This document shows, in pieces, positions 11,883 to 20,373 of a DNA stretch of 64,000 bases. The stretch's first letter is position 1; each line of letters starts with the position of its first letter. The DNA is taken from NCBI RefSeq assembly GCF_024171645.1, contig NZ_JALKAC010000003.1, positions 310,001 to 374,000 of the forward strand. Reading direction: 5' to 3'. The notes under the pieces are model-generated. The model saw only the letters and a program-made list of their open reading frames with translations. It was not told the origin of the DNA and searched no databases. Source of the stretch: Flavobacterium sp. HSC-32F16. Lineage in GTDB: Bacteria; Bacteroidota; Bacteroidia; Flavobacteriales; Flavobacteriaceae. The translations under genes were made by a program, and so were the position numbers.

Positions 11883-13712
11883 TTATTTAACAGATAAATT
11901 ATGAATCCTGTTATTTTTGAGATCAATATTAAAATGATCGGAAGGATCGCCATTCATGGTTTTCCAAAAAATCGCTGCCCACAAAATCAGTTTTGGATCA
12001 TTTGATTTTTTTAACTGTCTGCATATCAATTCGTACTGTTTTAATCTCTTGTTTCCAATTTCAGAAAAAGCTAATTCATCAGCACTTTTTAATCGAAAAA
12101 AATCGAAAATCATATCAAAGCCTGTCCAAGTTTCAAAATCAGAAAGTGCTAGCGAATTCTCTTTCAAATCTTTACCAACTTCTTCTGCATTTTTATTTTT
12201 TTCTAATAAATCTTTACCAGAAAGTTTCTCGATCGATTTTAAGAAATCGGCAGGAAAATCTTCAGGCAAGAATCGTAAACGCACTAACTCTTTTAAATGC
12301 CAATTGGTAAATGCCGCATAATCTTTTGCTTTCAGGATTTCTTTATTCCAAATGTTTGTGCTTTTAATTTTCTCTAAATGAGCATATTCTTCTTCATAAA
12401 AAGGAAATAAACTATTGAATTTATCTATTTTTCCAACGATGATCGTTTCTACTTCTAATTCAGAATTAGAATGAATCGTCAATATTTTATAAGCCGGCAT
12501 ATAGGCGGCAAGCGAAGGTGTTTGAATATTAAAAAGCGTATTTCCTTTTGCAGAAGTTCTCACGCCTGTATCGTTGATGTGCATGTGACCTCCAAAATGA
12601 ATCTGAATACCGGCATCTGCAAATTGCTCTGCGACTTCTTCATTGGGAACTCTTTGTAATTGCATTTTGTTTGCACCAAAAAGCTGTTTTAATTCAGGCG
12701 AAGCATCATCATTAAAGTCAACCATCGGATAATGACTGAAAGCAATGAGTATCTTCCCTTTTTGTTTCGCTTCCGCAGAAACTTTTTTCACCCAATTTAA
12801 AAGGTGATTTTTATAAATAAGAACGTTATTATAACCTGTATTCGCTCCCGAAAAATCATGCGGATCATTTGGTTTTCCTGATAATTTTTCACTCGGAACA
12901 TACGCATTCGCATCAATCGCCAAAAGCCAGATTCCTTTAATGGGTTCAACCAAATAACTGGCATCGGGCAGATACAAATTGGTGTTTTTTATTAGATACG
13001 TTCTTTTTTCTAAAACGGATTCTTTTTGAGCTTCTTCAAAATTATAATTATCATACTTGTAATTCGAAAAAGGAGTTTCCCAATATATATCACTCTTCTT
13101 TGGAAAGAAACCAAAATCATGCATTTCGTGAATCGTTTCCTGGTAACCCCAATTTTTTATATCGGCTGTAATAATGGGTTCGAGTTCGGTTTTATTTTTA
13201 TTAAAATTATCTGAAGAACTGCTGATAATCTGTTCTTTTCCGTCTTTACCCAAGAAATCAGTTTTAACAGCATCCTGCGAAAACGGTCTTACCACATCGT
13301 GATTTCCTGTAGTGACATAAAAAGAGATCCCGTATTTTTGAGTATAATCATTGAGTATTTTTCGCAGTCCGCGAACGTGAACAGGTTGTCCATCGTCGCT
13401 GAAATCGCCTGGAAGTACGACTTGTTTAATACCTCTTTTAACGATATCATTTAAGGCTTGTAAAAAAGCAAAATAATTTTCGTTGAAAATTCTCGTAGAA
13501 TGCAACTGAGAATTCATGGTTCTAATATTGGCAAATTCGCCTGTTACCGGATTTGGAATTCCCTGATAATTGCTGTCTTCGAATTTGGCAAAAATATCCT
13601 GTAAATGAGCATCGGCTATAAAAGCAATTTGAACCTCTTTTTTAGTGTTCTGCTGTGATTTGCAGGAATATAAAAAGAATAATATTACTAATATAGCCGA
13701 TATTCTAAACAT
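11883..13712 (-). CDS. Lipoprotein calcineurin-like metallophosphoesterase
   Basis: The 609-residue protein has a lipoprotein signal (lipobox LYSC, Cys17), so it is probably anchored in the outer membrane or periplasm. All metallophosphoesterase motifs are present: D-x-H in IADAHLQD (residue ~35), GDFSDDG (~102), TGNHDV (~137), FSHYP (~326) and GGHMHIND (~372). The C-terminal ~200 residues are helical and unassigned. Such enzymes cleave phosphomono- or diesters with two metal ions. Its place between hydrolase genes and the HTCS suggests removal of a phosphate or phosphodiester from the target glycan, such as phospho-inositol or phosphoethanolamine; this is inference. Confidence 0.85.
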   Translation of the reverse strand: MFRISAILVILFFLYSCKSQQNTKKEVQIAFIADAHLQDIFAKFEDSNYQGIPNPVTGEFANIRTMNSQLHSTRIFNENYFAFLQALNDIVKRGIKQVVLPGDFSDDGQPVHVRGLRKILNDYTQKYGISFYVTTGNHDVVRPFSQDAVKTDFLGKDGKEQIISSSSDNFNKNKTELEPIITADIKNWGYQETIHEMHDFGFFPKKSDIYWETPFSNYKYDNYNFEEAQKESVLEKRTYLIKNTNLYLPDASYLVEPIKGIWLLAIDANAYVPSEKLSGKPNDPHDFSGANTGYNNVLIYKNHLLNWVKKVSAEAKQKGKILIAFSHYPMVDFNDDASPELKQLFGANKMQLQRVPNEEVAEQFADAGIQIHFGGHMHINDTGVRTSAKGNTLFNIQTPSLAAYMPAYKILTIHSNSELEVETIIVGKIDKFNSLFPFYEEEYAHLEKIKSTNIWNKEILKAKDYAAFTNWHLKELVRLRFLPEDFPADFLKSIEKLSGKDLLEKNKNAEEVGKDLKENSLALSDFETWTGFDMIFDFFRLKSADELAFSEIGNKRLKQYELICRQLKKSNDPKLILWAAIFWKTMNGDPSDHFNIDLKNNRIHNLSVK

Positions 13713-13726
13713 GTATTTTGTTTGCT

Positions 13727-14578
13727 TTATTTTTTAATATACGCTTCCAATTTATCTAAAGTGTTTAATTCTGTTTCTCTTGCACATGAAGATAAAATGG
13801 TTGTCTCTAAGTTTTTTGCTGGTTTTGAAATCAGCAAATACTGTGTTCCATCATCTGTATTTTTCTCAAAATCTTTTGGGTTGTACTTAATTGCGCCTCC
13901 AACCTCAACAATTTCAGCAGCAACGTCTTCTGGATGTTTTCCCCAAACTGCGATGTAATTTGCACCTTTTTTTGTTGCAGAATCTTTAAAGTAATTCACT
14001 CCTGTTGCAAATTGTACTTTTTCTCCAGTTAAAGAAACAGCTTCTACTTTTGCTTCTCTTTTACCAGAAAATACGGTGACACGAACTAAAATATCTACTT
14101 TTTTTCCTTTGTACGGAACGCCTCTTGAAATCATTTCCATCCAAGAAGTGGTATCTGTTTTCCCCACTCTTGCCAAACGATTGGTTACCGGATTTAAAGG
14201 CACAACTTTCTCTCCGTCCCAAAGTTTTACTCCTCCTAAACCTACAGTAGAAGCCACTTTATAATAATCGGCTCCCCATCCTTGTTTTTGCTGTTCTGGT
14301 GTTGGATACCAATTTGCTTTTCTTAATTCTAAGCCTGGTTTGGCTTTAGAATAAACGTCAATTGCTACTTTATCACTGAAATAAATTCGCAATGCCATCC
14401 ATTCGTTTTCAACTGCCGGACCGTGATGTCCGATTGTTTTATATAAATCTCCTGATTCTGAGCCGATATCTGTTAGATACGTAATTTTATCCGACTTCAT
14501 GTACAAACTGTTGTCTGTATTATTCTGTCCAAAACAAACACAGCAAAAAAGTAAAGAGGTTACGATAGATAGTTTCAT
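13727..14578 (-). CDS. DUF4861-type secreted protein
   Basis: The 283-residue protein has a signal peptide (cleavage near CFGQ, residue 18) and is predicted mostly beta. The stretch HGPAVENEWMALRIYFSDK, then GWGADYYKVASTVGLGGVKLWDG, has the pattern of DUF4861 proteins found in plant-polysaccharide loci. The function of DUF4861 is not firmly established; members are treated as candidate carbohydrate-active proteins. It is somewhat shorter than the usual family length. The stop lies 14 bp from the metallophosphoesterase start, so the two are probably translated from one mRNA. Confidence 0.62.
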   Translation of the reverse strand: MKLSIVTSLLFCCVCFGQNNTDNSLYMKSDKITYLTDIGSESGDLYKTIGHHGPAVENEWMALRIYFSDKVAIDVYSKAKPGLELRKANWYPTPEQQKQGWGADYYKVASTVGLGGVKLWDGEKVVPLNPVTNRLARVGKTDTTSWMEMISRGVPYKGKKVDILVRVTVFSGKREAKVEAVSLTGEKVQFATGVNYFKDSATKKGANYIAVWGKHPEDVAAEIVEVGGAIKYNPKDFEKNTDDGTQYLLISKPAKNLETTILSSCARETELNTLDKLEAYIKK

Positions 14579-14866
14579 AATTTAAAAATATTATAGTTTA
14601 AGTGTAATTCCTGTAAATTTAAAAAACAAGTTTCAACAATCTACCAAGAATTCTATCTATTGTTTGGAAATTATCAATTTATATCGAAAATGTGAAAAAT
14701 CTTAAACTATAAAATTTCATTTTTACTTTTCTAATTCTATTTTTTTGCCACAGATTAACAAGAGTAGCACAGATTAAATTAGTTTCGTTTAAAAATCCTT
14801 CTAATCCTTTTAATCTGTGGCTTTAAAAAAATTAATAAGCTACATGGCGGTCATCTTTTAATTTTA
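14579..14866. repeat. Intergenic region with two inverted-repeat pairs
   Basis: No gene is seen. Arms TTATAGTTTAAG (14591-14602) and CTTAAACTATAA (14701-14712) are a perfect inverted pair about 100 bp apart. A second pair, GCCACAGATTAA (14747-14758) and TTAATCTGTGGC (14810-14821), is also perfect. The second pair is a common Flavobacterium intergenic repeat type and lies just downstream of the 191-residue gene, where it could end or attenuate transcription before the DUF4861 gene. Confidence 0.55.
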
Positions 14867-15442
14867 TTAATCCACTACTTTTACTAATGTTGGATTAATT
14901 CCTAATGGGTTCTTAATTACTTTACAGATCAAAGGAAACTCCGGATTTTTTATAATCCACATTTCGGTTTCGTCTATCTGTGCTTTTACATGCAAGGCAT
15001 CGACTGCTTTTCCATCAATTGAAACCTCACTTTTGTCTTCGCTTTTATCCAAAACATAAGTTGTGTTATTGTACACAAATGAATTGTTTTTTACTAAATC
15101 CTGATAAGCCGACTGCGAAATCATAAAGAATGTTTCGGTTGGTTTTAAGTTCAGAACCGGCGCATATTCTCCCTGATTATAACTTAATTCAGTTCCACTT
15201 TTTAGGGCTTCAGGAAGCATTACTATTTTACTTTTTACTCCTCTTGTTTCTAGTTTAAAAGCTAATCCATTATTTGATGTTTCTGCTGTAAGCTGTAAAG
15301 TTCTGGTTTGTCCGTGCAGTTTACAGACGTAATGCAGCTGTGTATTATTTTTTATTGTTGGAATGTAATTCTGTGCCGTTCCTTTCTGATAAACAATACA
15401 GAAAAGAATCATTAAAAATATATTTTTCATCTTGTTCATCAT
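14867..15442 (-). CDS. Small secreted beta-rich protein of unknown function
   Basis: The 191-residue product has a signal peptide (ending near GTAQ) and then looks all-beta, with alternating polar and hydrophobic residues. No domain is recognised. The first ATG directly follows the stop of the upstream GH92 gene with no gap, and a second ATG is adjacent, so translational coupling is likely. Its position inside the GH92 cluster suggests a periplasmic accessory role in glycan handling, but no specific activity can be given. Confidence 0.75.
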   Translation of the reverse strand: MMNKMKNIFLMILFCIVYQKGTAQNYIPTIKNNTQLHYVCKLHGQTRTLQLTAETSNNGLAFKLETRGVKSKIVMLPEALKSGTELSYNQGEYAPVLNLKPTETFFMISQSAYQDLVKNNSFVYNNTTYVLDKSEDKSEVSIDGKAVDALHVKAQIDETEMWIIKNPEFPLICKVIKNPLGINPTLVKVVD

Positions 15443-17716
15443 TTATTTTGCTGGTGGTAAAATTGTTGTTCCCCAAGCTGAAGGTTTCGAATCCATTTCT
15501 AAAACTAATTCTCCGCCATTATTAATATCCTCATGTAAAATCCATGCTTTGTTGTATGGTTTTCCGTTTAACAATGCCGTTTTGATGTATTTGTTTTTAT
15601 CACTCATTTTTTTAGTGGTGATTTTAAAACTTTTACCGTTTTCCAATTTTACAACCGTTTCTTTTATCAAAGGCGTATTAATCAAATAATAAGGCTGTCC
15701 TGCATTTGGATATAATCCCATCATGTGGAAAGCCAGCCAAGAAGACATCGCTCCAGAATCGTCATTTCCGGGAAGTCCTTCTCTTGAAGTATTGAAATTA
15801 TCCTTGATAATGGTTCTGATTCTATCGCTGCTTAAATAGGGTTTTCCAATCCAATGATACAAACAAGGTGTAAGAAATGAAGGTTCATTGGCAACATTGA
15901 ATAAATTATTATCGAAGAAAATATCCAATCGTTTTTCAAATGCTTTTTCTCCGCCTGATTTTTTTACCAATTCCGGAATATCGTGCGGCAAACTAAACGA
16001 ATATTCCCAAGAAGTTCCTTCGTAGAAAAACACGCACCAATGGCAGACATACCAAGGCGATTCGATAATTACAGGTGTATATTTAAAAGTTGGTTTTTGG
16101 ATTTTTGATTCTCCGAAAATAACATCATCCAGCCAATTTCCGTCTTTGTCTTTTGGCATAATAAAACCTTTTGCACCGTTATTTTCATAATCTGCACGCC
16201 ATAAATTCTGCCAGCTTTCGGCTTGTTTCATGTATTGATTATACAATTCTGTTTTGCCTAAACCTTTTGCTACCGTTGCAATATTATAATCGTTGTACGA
16301 ATAATCGATTGTTCTGTTTCCTGCGCGGTCTGTGCCGTAAGGAACGTAACCTAATTTAAGATAATCTAAAAGTCCGCCTCGTCCTTCTTTTTCTTCATTT
16401 CCTCCCGGAGGCACTGTCGCGTCTTTGATCATGGCCTGTAAAGCCAGTTCATAATCTATTCCTTTTAGGTTTTTCACAAAAGCGTCTGCAATTACAACCT
16501 CAGTGTTAGAACCTCCCTGAGTTCTTCCATTATAGTTGCCGCTTCTTCCTTCGGGCATATAACCTTCGCGTTTGTAAATATTCAGCATGGCGTTGATAAT
16601 TTCTACTTTACGTTTAGAATCAATTAATGTAATTAACGGACTTGAAGTTCTAAACGTGTCCCAAATTGTATAAAAATCATCGTAATACGGTTCGTCGTTT
16701 GTCCATAACGGATTTTCTCCTGTTCTGTCAACGGGCATAATCATCGTATGATACAAACCAGTGTAGAACATTTTTCTATATTCGACAGAAGTATCTTCAG
16801 ATAATTGAATTCGGCTTAATAAATCTTCCCATTTATTTTCTAAAGCGGTTAAAACGGTATTGAAATTCCAATGCGGAATTTCGGTTTCTATATTATTTTT
16901 GGCTTTTAATTCACTTAAAAAAGAAATTCCGATTTTGACATTTAATTCTTCTTTTCCTGAATTTCCAAAAGAAAGTAAAGCTCCTGTTTTCTTTCCAGAA
17001 TCAAACTGCGCTTTTTGATTGCTGTAAAATTTACCGTCTTTAAAAGTGACATATTTTGCGATTGGCTGATCGAAAACGGCCCAGAAATAAACTGTATAAG
17101 CGCGTCCGTTGTTCCACCCGCCTCTTATTCTGCTGTACCCTCTTACTTCTGTATCTGAAACTATTTCGATCTGAGAGCCTACAAACTGCTGTGCTTCTCT
17201 GGCATCTGGAATCTTTTCTTCTCCAAGGAAAAATCCAGGGTCAATTTTTAATTCCTTTGATTTATTTTTTGGATAGGTTATTCTATAAAATGAAACTTTT
17301 TCTCCAGTTGTAATTTCTGTTTTAATGTTATTCTCTTTGAAAACCGTTTCATAATAACCCAGTTTTACATTTTCTTCGGCTCTGTAGGAAGTCTGATCCA
17401 TTTTGTCTAAAGCTCCAGAAAACGGCATAATTAAGATGTTCCCATATTTTGGACCTCCGCCAGTTCCGCTCACGTGAACCTGACTGAAACCTGTTACTTC
17501 TTTCGGCATTGGAAGCCAGCCGCTGTTTGGACTTGAGGTACAGTCTGGGCTTGGTTTTACCATTCCGTACGGACAGGAAGGTCCAATAAAAACCCTGCCC
17601 ACTCCTTCAGAACCGATCATTGGGTCGACGTATTGATGGACTGTTTTTTGGGAATAAGAAGTTATCGCAAACAAAAGTGATATTCCTAAAAGTATATTTC
17701 TATTGTATATTTTCAT
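15443..17716 (-). CDS. GH92 alpha-mannosidase, secreted
   Basis: The 757-residue protein has a signal peptide (cleavage near SYSQ, residue 22) and full GH92 architecture: an N-terminal beta-sandwich beginning YVDPMIGSEG, then an (alpha/alpha)6 barrel. The likely acid Glu is in FYEGTSWEYSF near residue 568 and the catalytic base aspartates are in GNDDSGAMSSW near 653. GH92 enzymes are calcium-dependent inverting exo-alpha-mannosidases, mostly on alpha-1,2 and related linkages of N-glycans, yeast mannan or mannosyl-phosphate structures. It follows the other GH92 gene by 13 bp. The two proteins differ in length and motif detail (GNDDSG here, GDEDQG there), so they probably cut different linkages. 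Confidence 0.93.
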   Translation of the reverse strand: MKIYNRNILLGISLLFAITSYSQKTVHQYVDPMIGSEGVGRVFIGPSCPYGMVKPSPDCTSSPNSGWLPMPKEVTGFSQVHVSGTGGGPKYGNILIMPFSGALDKMDQTSYRAEENVKLGYYETVFKENNIKTEITTGEKVSFYRITYPKNKSKELKIDPGFFLGEEKIPDAREAQQFVGSQIEIVSDTEVRGYSRIRGGWNNGRAYTVYFWAVFDQPIAKYVTFKDGKFYSNQKAQFDSGKKTGALLSFGNSGKEELNVKIGISFLSELKAKNNIETEIPHWNFNTVLTALENKWEDLLSRIQLSEDTSVEYRKMFYTGLYHTMIMPVDRTGENPLWTNDEPYYDDFYTIWDTFRTSSPLITLIDSKRKVEIINAMLNIYKREGYMPEGRSGNYNGRTQGGSNTEVVIADAFVKNLKGIDYELALQAMIKDATVPPGGNEEKEGRGGLLDYLKLGYVPYGTDRAGNRTIDYSYNDYNIATVAKGLGKTELYNQYMKQAESWQNLWRADYENNGAKGFIMPKDKDGNWLDDVIFGESKIQKPTFKYTPVIIESPWYVCHWCVFFYEGTSWEYSFSLPHDIPELVKKSGGEKAFEKRLDIFFDNNLFNVANEPSFLTPCLYHWIGKPYLSSDRIRTIIKDNFNTSREGLPGNDDSGAMSSWLAFHMMGLYPNAGQPYYLINTPLIKETVVKLENGKSFKITTKKMSDKNKYIKTALLNGKPYNKAWILHEDINNGGELVLEMDSKPSAWGTTILPPAK

Positions 17717-17729
17717 TGCTTCTTTATTT

Positions 17730-20036
17730 TTACTTTCTTCCTGACATCTGCAGGATCAGCTCTCCTCCGTTTGTAATCTCTTTATGAGTTAATGTAAAAT
17801 CTTTTACGTACTTATTATTGTATTTTAGGTCTTGTATGTAAACGTTTTCATTACTATTATTTTCTGCTTTTATGACAAATGTTTTACCTGAATAATATTT
17901 CGGATTTAATGTTATAGTGATTTTATTGAAGATCGGACTGCCGATTTGATAAACAGCATCTTGGTCTGTTCCTCCGTTCATTTGAAATAAACCTAATTTC
18001 AACAGAACATTAAGGCTTCCCATTAACCCCTGATCTTCGTCTCCGTTATAACCCGTTGCAGGCGATAATCCGCTGAAAGTTTCCTTTACAACATTTCTAG
18101 TCCAATACTGCGATAAATCGGGTCTTCCTAAAACGGTAAATATATTCGAAGTCTGCATAGACGGCTGATTTCCAAAATTTACTGGAATTCTGCTAAACTC
18201 TGGATGTAATTCTGCATCGTGCGATGTACCAGAAGTATACTTTTGCTTTTTAGCCGTTTCAAATTGCGCATTTAATTTTGCTGCTGCTTTTTCTTTTCCG
18301 CCCATTAAATCAGCCAAACCTAAAATATCATGCGGTACAAACCAAGTCGATTGTGCTCCGTTTGATTCTATAAATCCGTTTTCATATTGATATGGATCGT
18401 AATTTTCGCGCCATTTTCCATCTGCATTTTTCGGACGCATCCAGCCTATTTTAGCATCAAAAACATTTTTATAGTTTTCGGCTCTTTTCATGAAATATTG
18501 ATAATCTTCTTCGTGATTTAACTTTTTTGCCAATTGAGCCAAAGTCCAATCTTGATAGGCATATTCTAAAGTCTGGCTTGCTCCGTCTTCGTGGCTTCCA
18601 AAATTTCCGTCTGGAAGCGGATACGGCACATATCCTTTTTCTAAATAATATTTTAAACCTCCGCCAATATTGGTATTGTGTTCATACCCTGCTTTTTCCA
18701 TAATACCGCCAGGCATATGATTTTTTTTAAGGGCGATATAAATTTCCTCTAAATTTTCTTTTACAATTCCTTTTTGAATGGCGCTCACAATAAATGGCGT
18801 TGCAGACGCTCCGGTCATTACGTAAGTGTCATTTCCTCCCGAAGGCCCGCGCGGAATTATGCCGCCGTCTTTGTAATACTGCATTAATGAATAGACAAAT
18901 TCTTCCATGATTTCTGGATAAACCAATCCCCAAAGGTTGTTTATTGTCCATTGTGCCCCCCAAAAAGCATCTGAATTATAGTGGTTGAATTTTGGTTTTC
19001 CATCAGTATTTAATGGCAAATGCCCTATCCTGAATTTGTCTCCTGTATTATCAGGATAGGCTCCATTTGCATCACTAATCATTTTTCTCCCTTGCAGGGC
19101 ATGCCATAAATCAGTGTAAAATCTTCTTTGGTCGGTTTCAGTTCCACCTTCTACTTTTATTCTTCCTAATAAATTGCTCCACTCTTTTCTGGAATCGCCA
19201 ACGGTTTTATTGAAATCCCAATGTGGTAATTCGATTGCAATATTGTTATTGGCATTTTCAATTGATGTATAAGAAATGCCGACTTTCATCAATACTTGTT
19301 CTTTGGTTTTACCAAAATGTATCAAATAATTTCCAGTTGCATTATCTCTTTCAACAGAAGAAATTGGCTCATTTGTTTTAACTTTAAAAAATACAGTTAA
19401 CGGTTTCGGACGTCTAAAATTGGTACTTAAAACCAAAGATCCGGAAAGCTCGAAATCATTGTTTTTTTCTAATTTTCCGTTTGTGTTTTCGCAAGGTCCT
19501 AAAATGGTATTCAAATTAAAAAGAACTGCTTTTTGTGCTTTTTCGGGAAATCTATATTTATGAAAACCAACTCTAGGTGTGCTGGTTAATTCTGCAGTTA
19601 TTTGATATCTATCCAGTTTTAATGAATGATATCCCGGTGTTATTATTTCTTTATCATGATTGAATTTGGAGTAAAAATCTTTAAAAACAGTCTTTTTATT
19701 TTCCTCCGAAATGGTCACCGGCATGACGGATACACCCGACATCTGCCATTCGTGTACGTGGCTGAAACCTTTGACTGTATCTGTCGTATATTTGTAACCG
19801 CCTCCCCAATCTCCTTTAATTTCTGTATCGGGATTTAAGTTTACCATACCAAAAGGACGGCTTGCTGATGAAAAGTAAAACCATCTTGAATTTTCGGTGT
19901 CCAGCAACGGATAAACCATATCTGAAATTTGTTTCTTTTGCAAAGAAAGTTTTTTCTGGGCGCTGCATGACACTAAAAAAATAAGTGTTAGACTTATTGC
20001 AATATGTCCTATTCTATAGATTTTTTTAAATTCCAT
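17730..20036 (-). CDS. GH92 alpha-mannosidase-like lipoprotein
   Basis: This 768-residue GH92 protein has a lipoprotein signal (LVSC, Cys24). The N-terminal sandwich includes SRPFGMVNLNPDT and the barrel has WGAQWTINNLWGL. The acid Glu is probably in FIESNGAQSTWFVPHD near residue 568 and the base region is GYNGDEDQGLMGS near 667. It is divergent from its neighbour, so linkage or sugar specificity may differ. The membrane anchor suggests it acts at the outer membrane or periplasmic face next to SusCD. Its start is about 337 bp from the susD stop, beyond a terminator-like hairpin, so it may have its own promoter or depend on read-through. Confidence 0.9.
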   Translation of the reverse strand: MEFKKIYRIGHIAISLTLIFLVSCSAQKKLSLQKKQISDMVYPLLDTENSRWFYFSSASRPFGMVNLNPDTEIKGDWGGGYKYTTDTVKGFSHVHEWQMSGVSVMPVTISEENKKTVFKDFYSKFNHDKEIITPGYHSLKLDRYQITAELTSTPRVGFHKYRFPEKAQKAVLFNLNTILGPCENTNGKLEKNNDFELSGSLVLSTNFRRPKPLTVFFKVKTNEPISSVERDNATGNYLIHFGKTKEQVLMKVGISYTSIENANNNIAIELPHWDFNKTVGDSRKEWSNLLGRIKVEGGTETDQRRFYTDLWHALQGRKMISDANGAYPDNTGDKFRIGHLPLNTDGKPKFNHYNSDAFWGAQWTINNLWGLVYPEIMEEFVYSLMQYYKDGGIIPRGPSGGNDTYVMTGASATPFIVSAIQKGIVKENLEEIYIALKKNHMPGGIMEKAGYEHNTNIGGGLKYYLEKGYVPYPLPDGNFGSHEDGASQTLEYAYQDWTLAQLAKKLNHEEDYQYFMKRAENYKNVFDAKIGWMRPKNADGKWRENYDPYQYENGFIESNGAQSTWFVPHDILGLADLMGGKEKAAAKLNAQFETAKKQKYTSGTSHDAELHPEFSRIPVNFGNQPSMQTSNIFTVLGRPDLSQYWTRNVVKETFSGLSPATGYNGDEDQGLMGSLNVLLKLGLFQMNGGTDQDAVYQIGSPIFNKITITLNPKYYSGKTFVIKAENNSNENVYIQDLKYNNKYVKDFTLTHKEITNGGELILQMSGRK

Positions 20037-20373
20037 TTATTCTTATATTGATTGGGCAATAGTGATTTTGAGCAGGATTGTTTGTTTTGATTTTTTTGAA
20101 TCGAAAATCTAAGGCAAAGGATTCCTTGTGAGAATTACAATAAATTCTCAAAACAGTAACTTAAAGAATGTTACAAAGCTTAATCTTTCAATTATTTTTC
20201 CGAAACGACATTCAACTAAGCTTTGTGTTCATTCAAACAAACAAAAACCGAACTGATTTTCATGAGCAACTACGAAATCAGCTTACTCTTAGTAAAAAAG
20301 GAGAAGAGTTTTGCTCTCCTCTCCTTTTAAAATTAAAATGCTAACAAGGTGCGTACTTAACTAAATTCTTATC
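20037..20373. other. Intergenic region between susD and the GH92 genes
   Basis: No coding sequence is seen. It holds a terminator-like hairpin next to susD (20294-20330). No copy of the ATGGA-N16-ATGGA operator was found, so control of the GH92 genes is unclear. Confidence 0.6.
20294..20330 (-). terminator. Terminator-like hairpin after susD
   Basis: An imperfect purine/pyrimidine inverted repeat (AAAAGGAGAAGAG against CTCTCCTCTCCTTTT) with a short loop is followed on the minus strand by a run of T residues. It lies about 45 bp after the susD stop. It probably gives partial termination, so that susCD are made in excess of the downstream enzymes, as is common in such loci. Confidence 0.65.

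Noticed and set aside
11956..12321. Frames of 105-121 codons opposite the metallophosphoesterase gene
   Set aside because: They lie fully antisense to a gene with all catalytic motifs, have no recognisable domain and are low-complexity Ser/Lys/Phe-rich.
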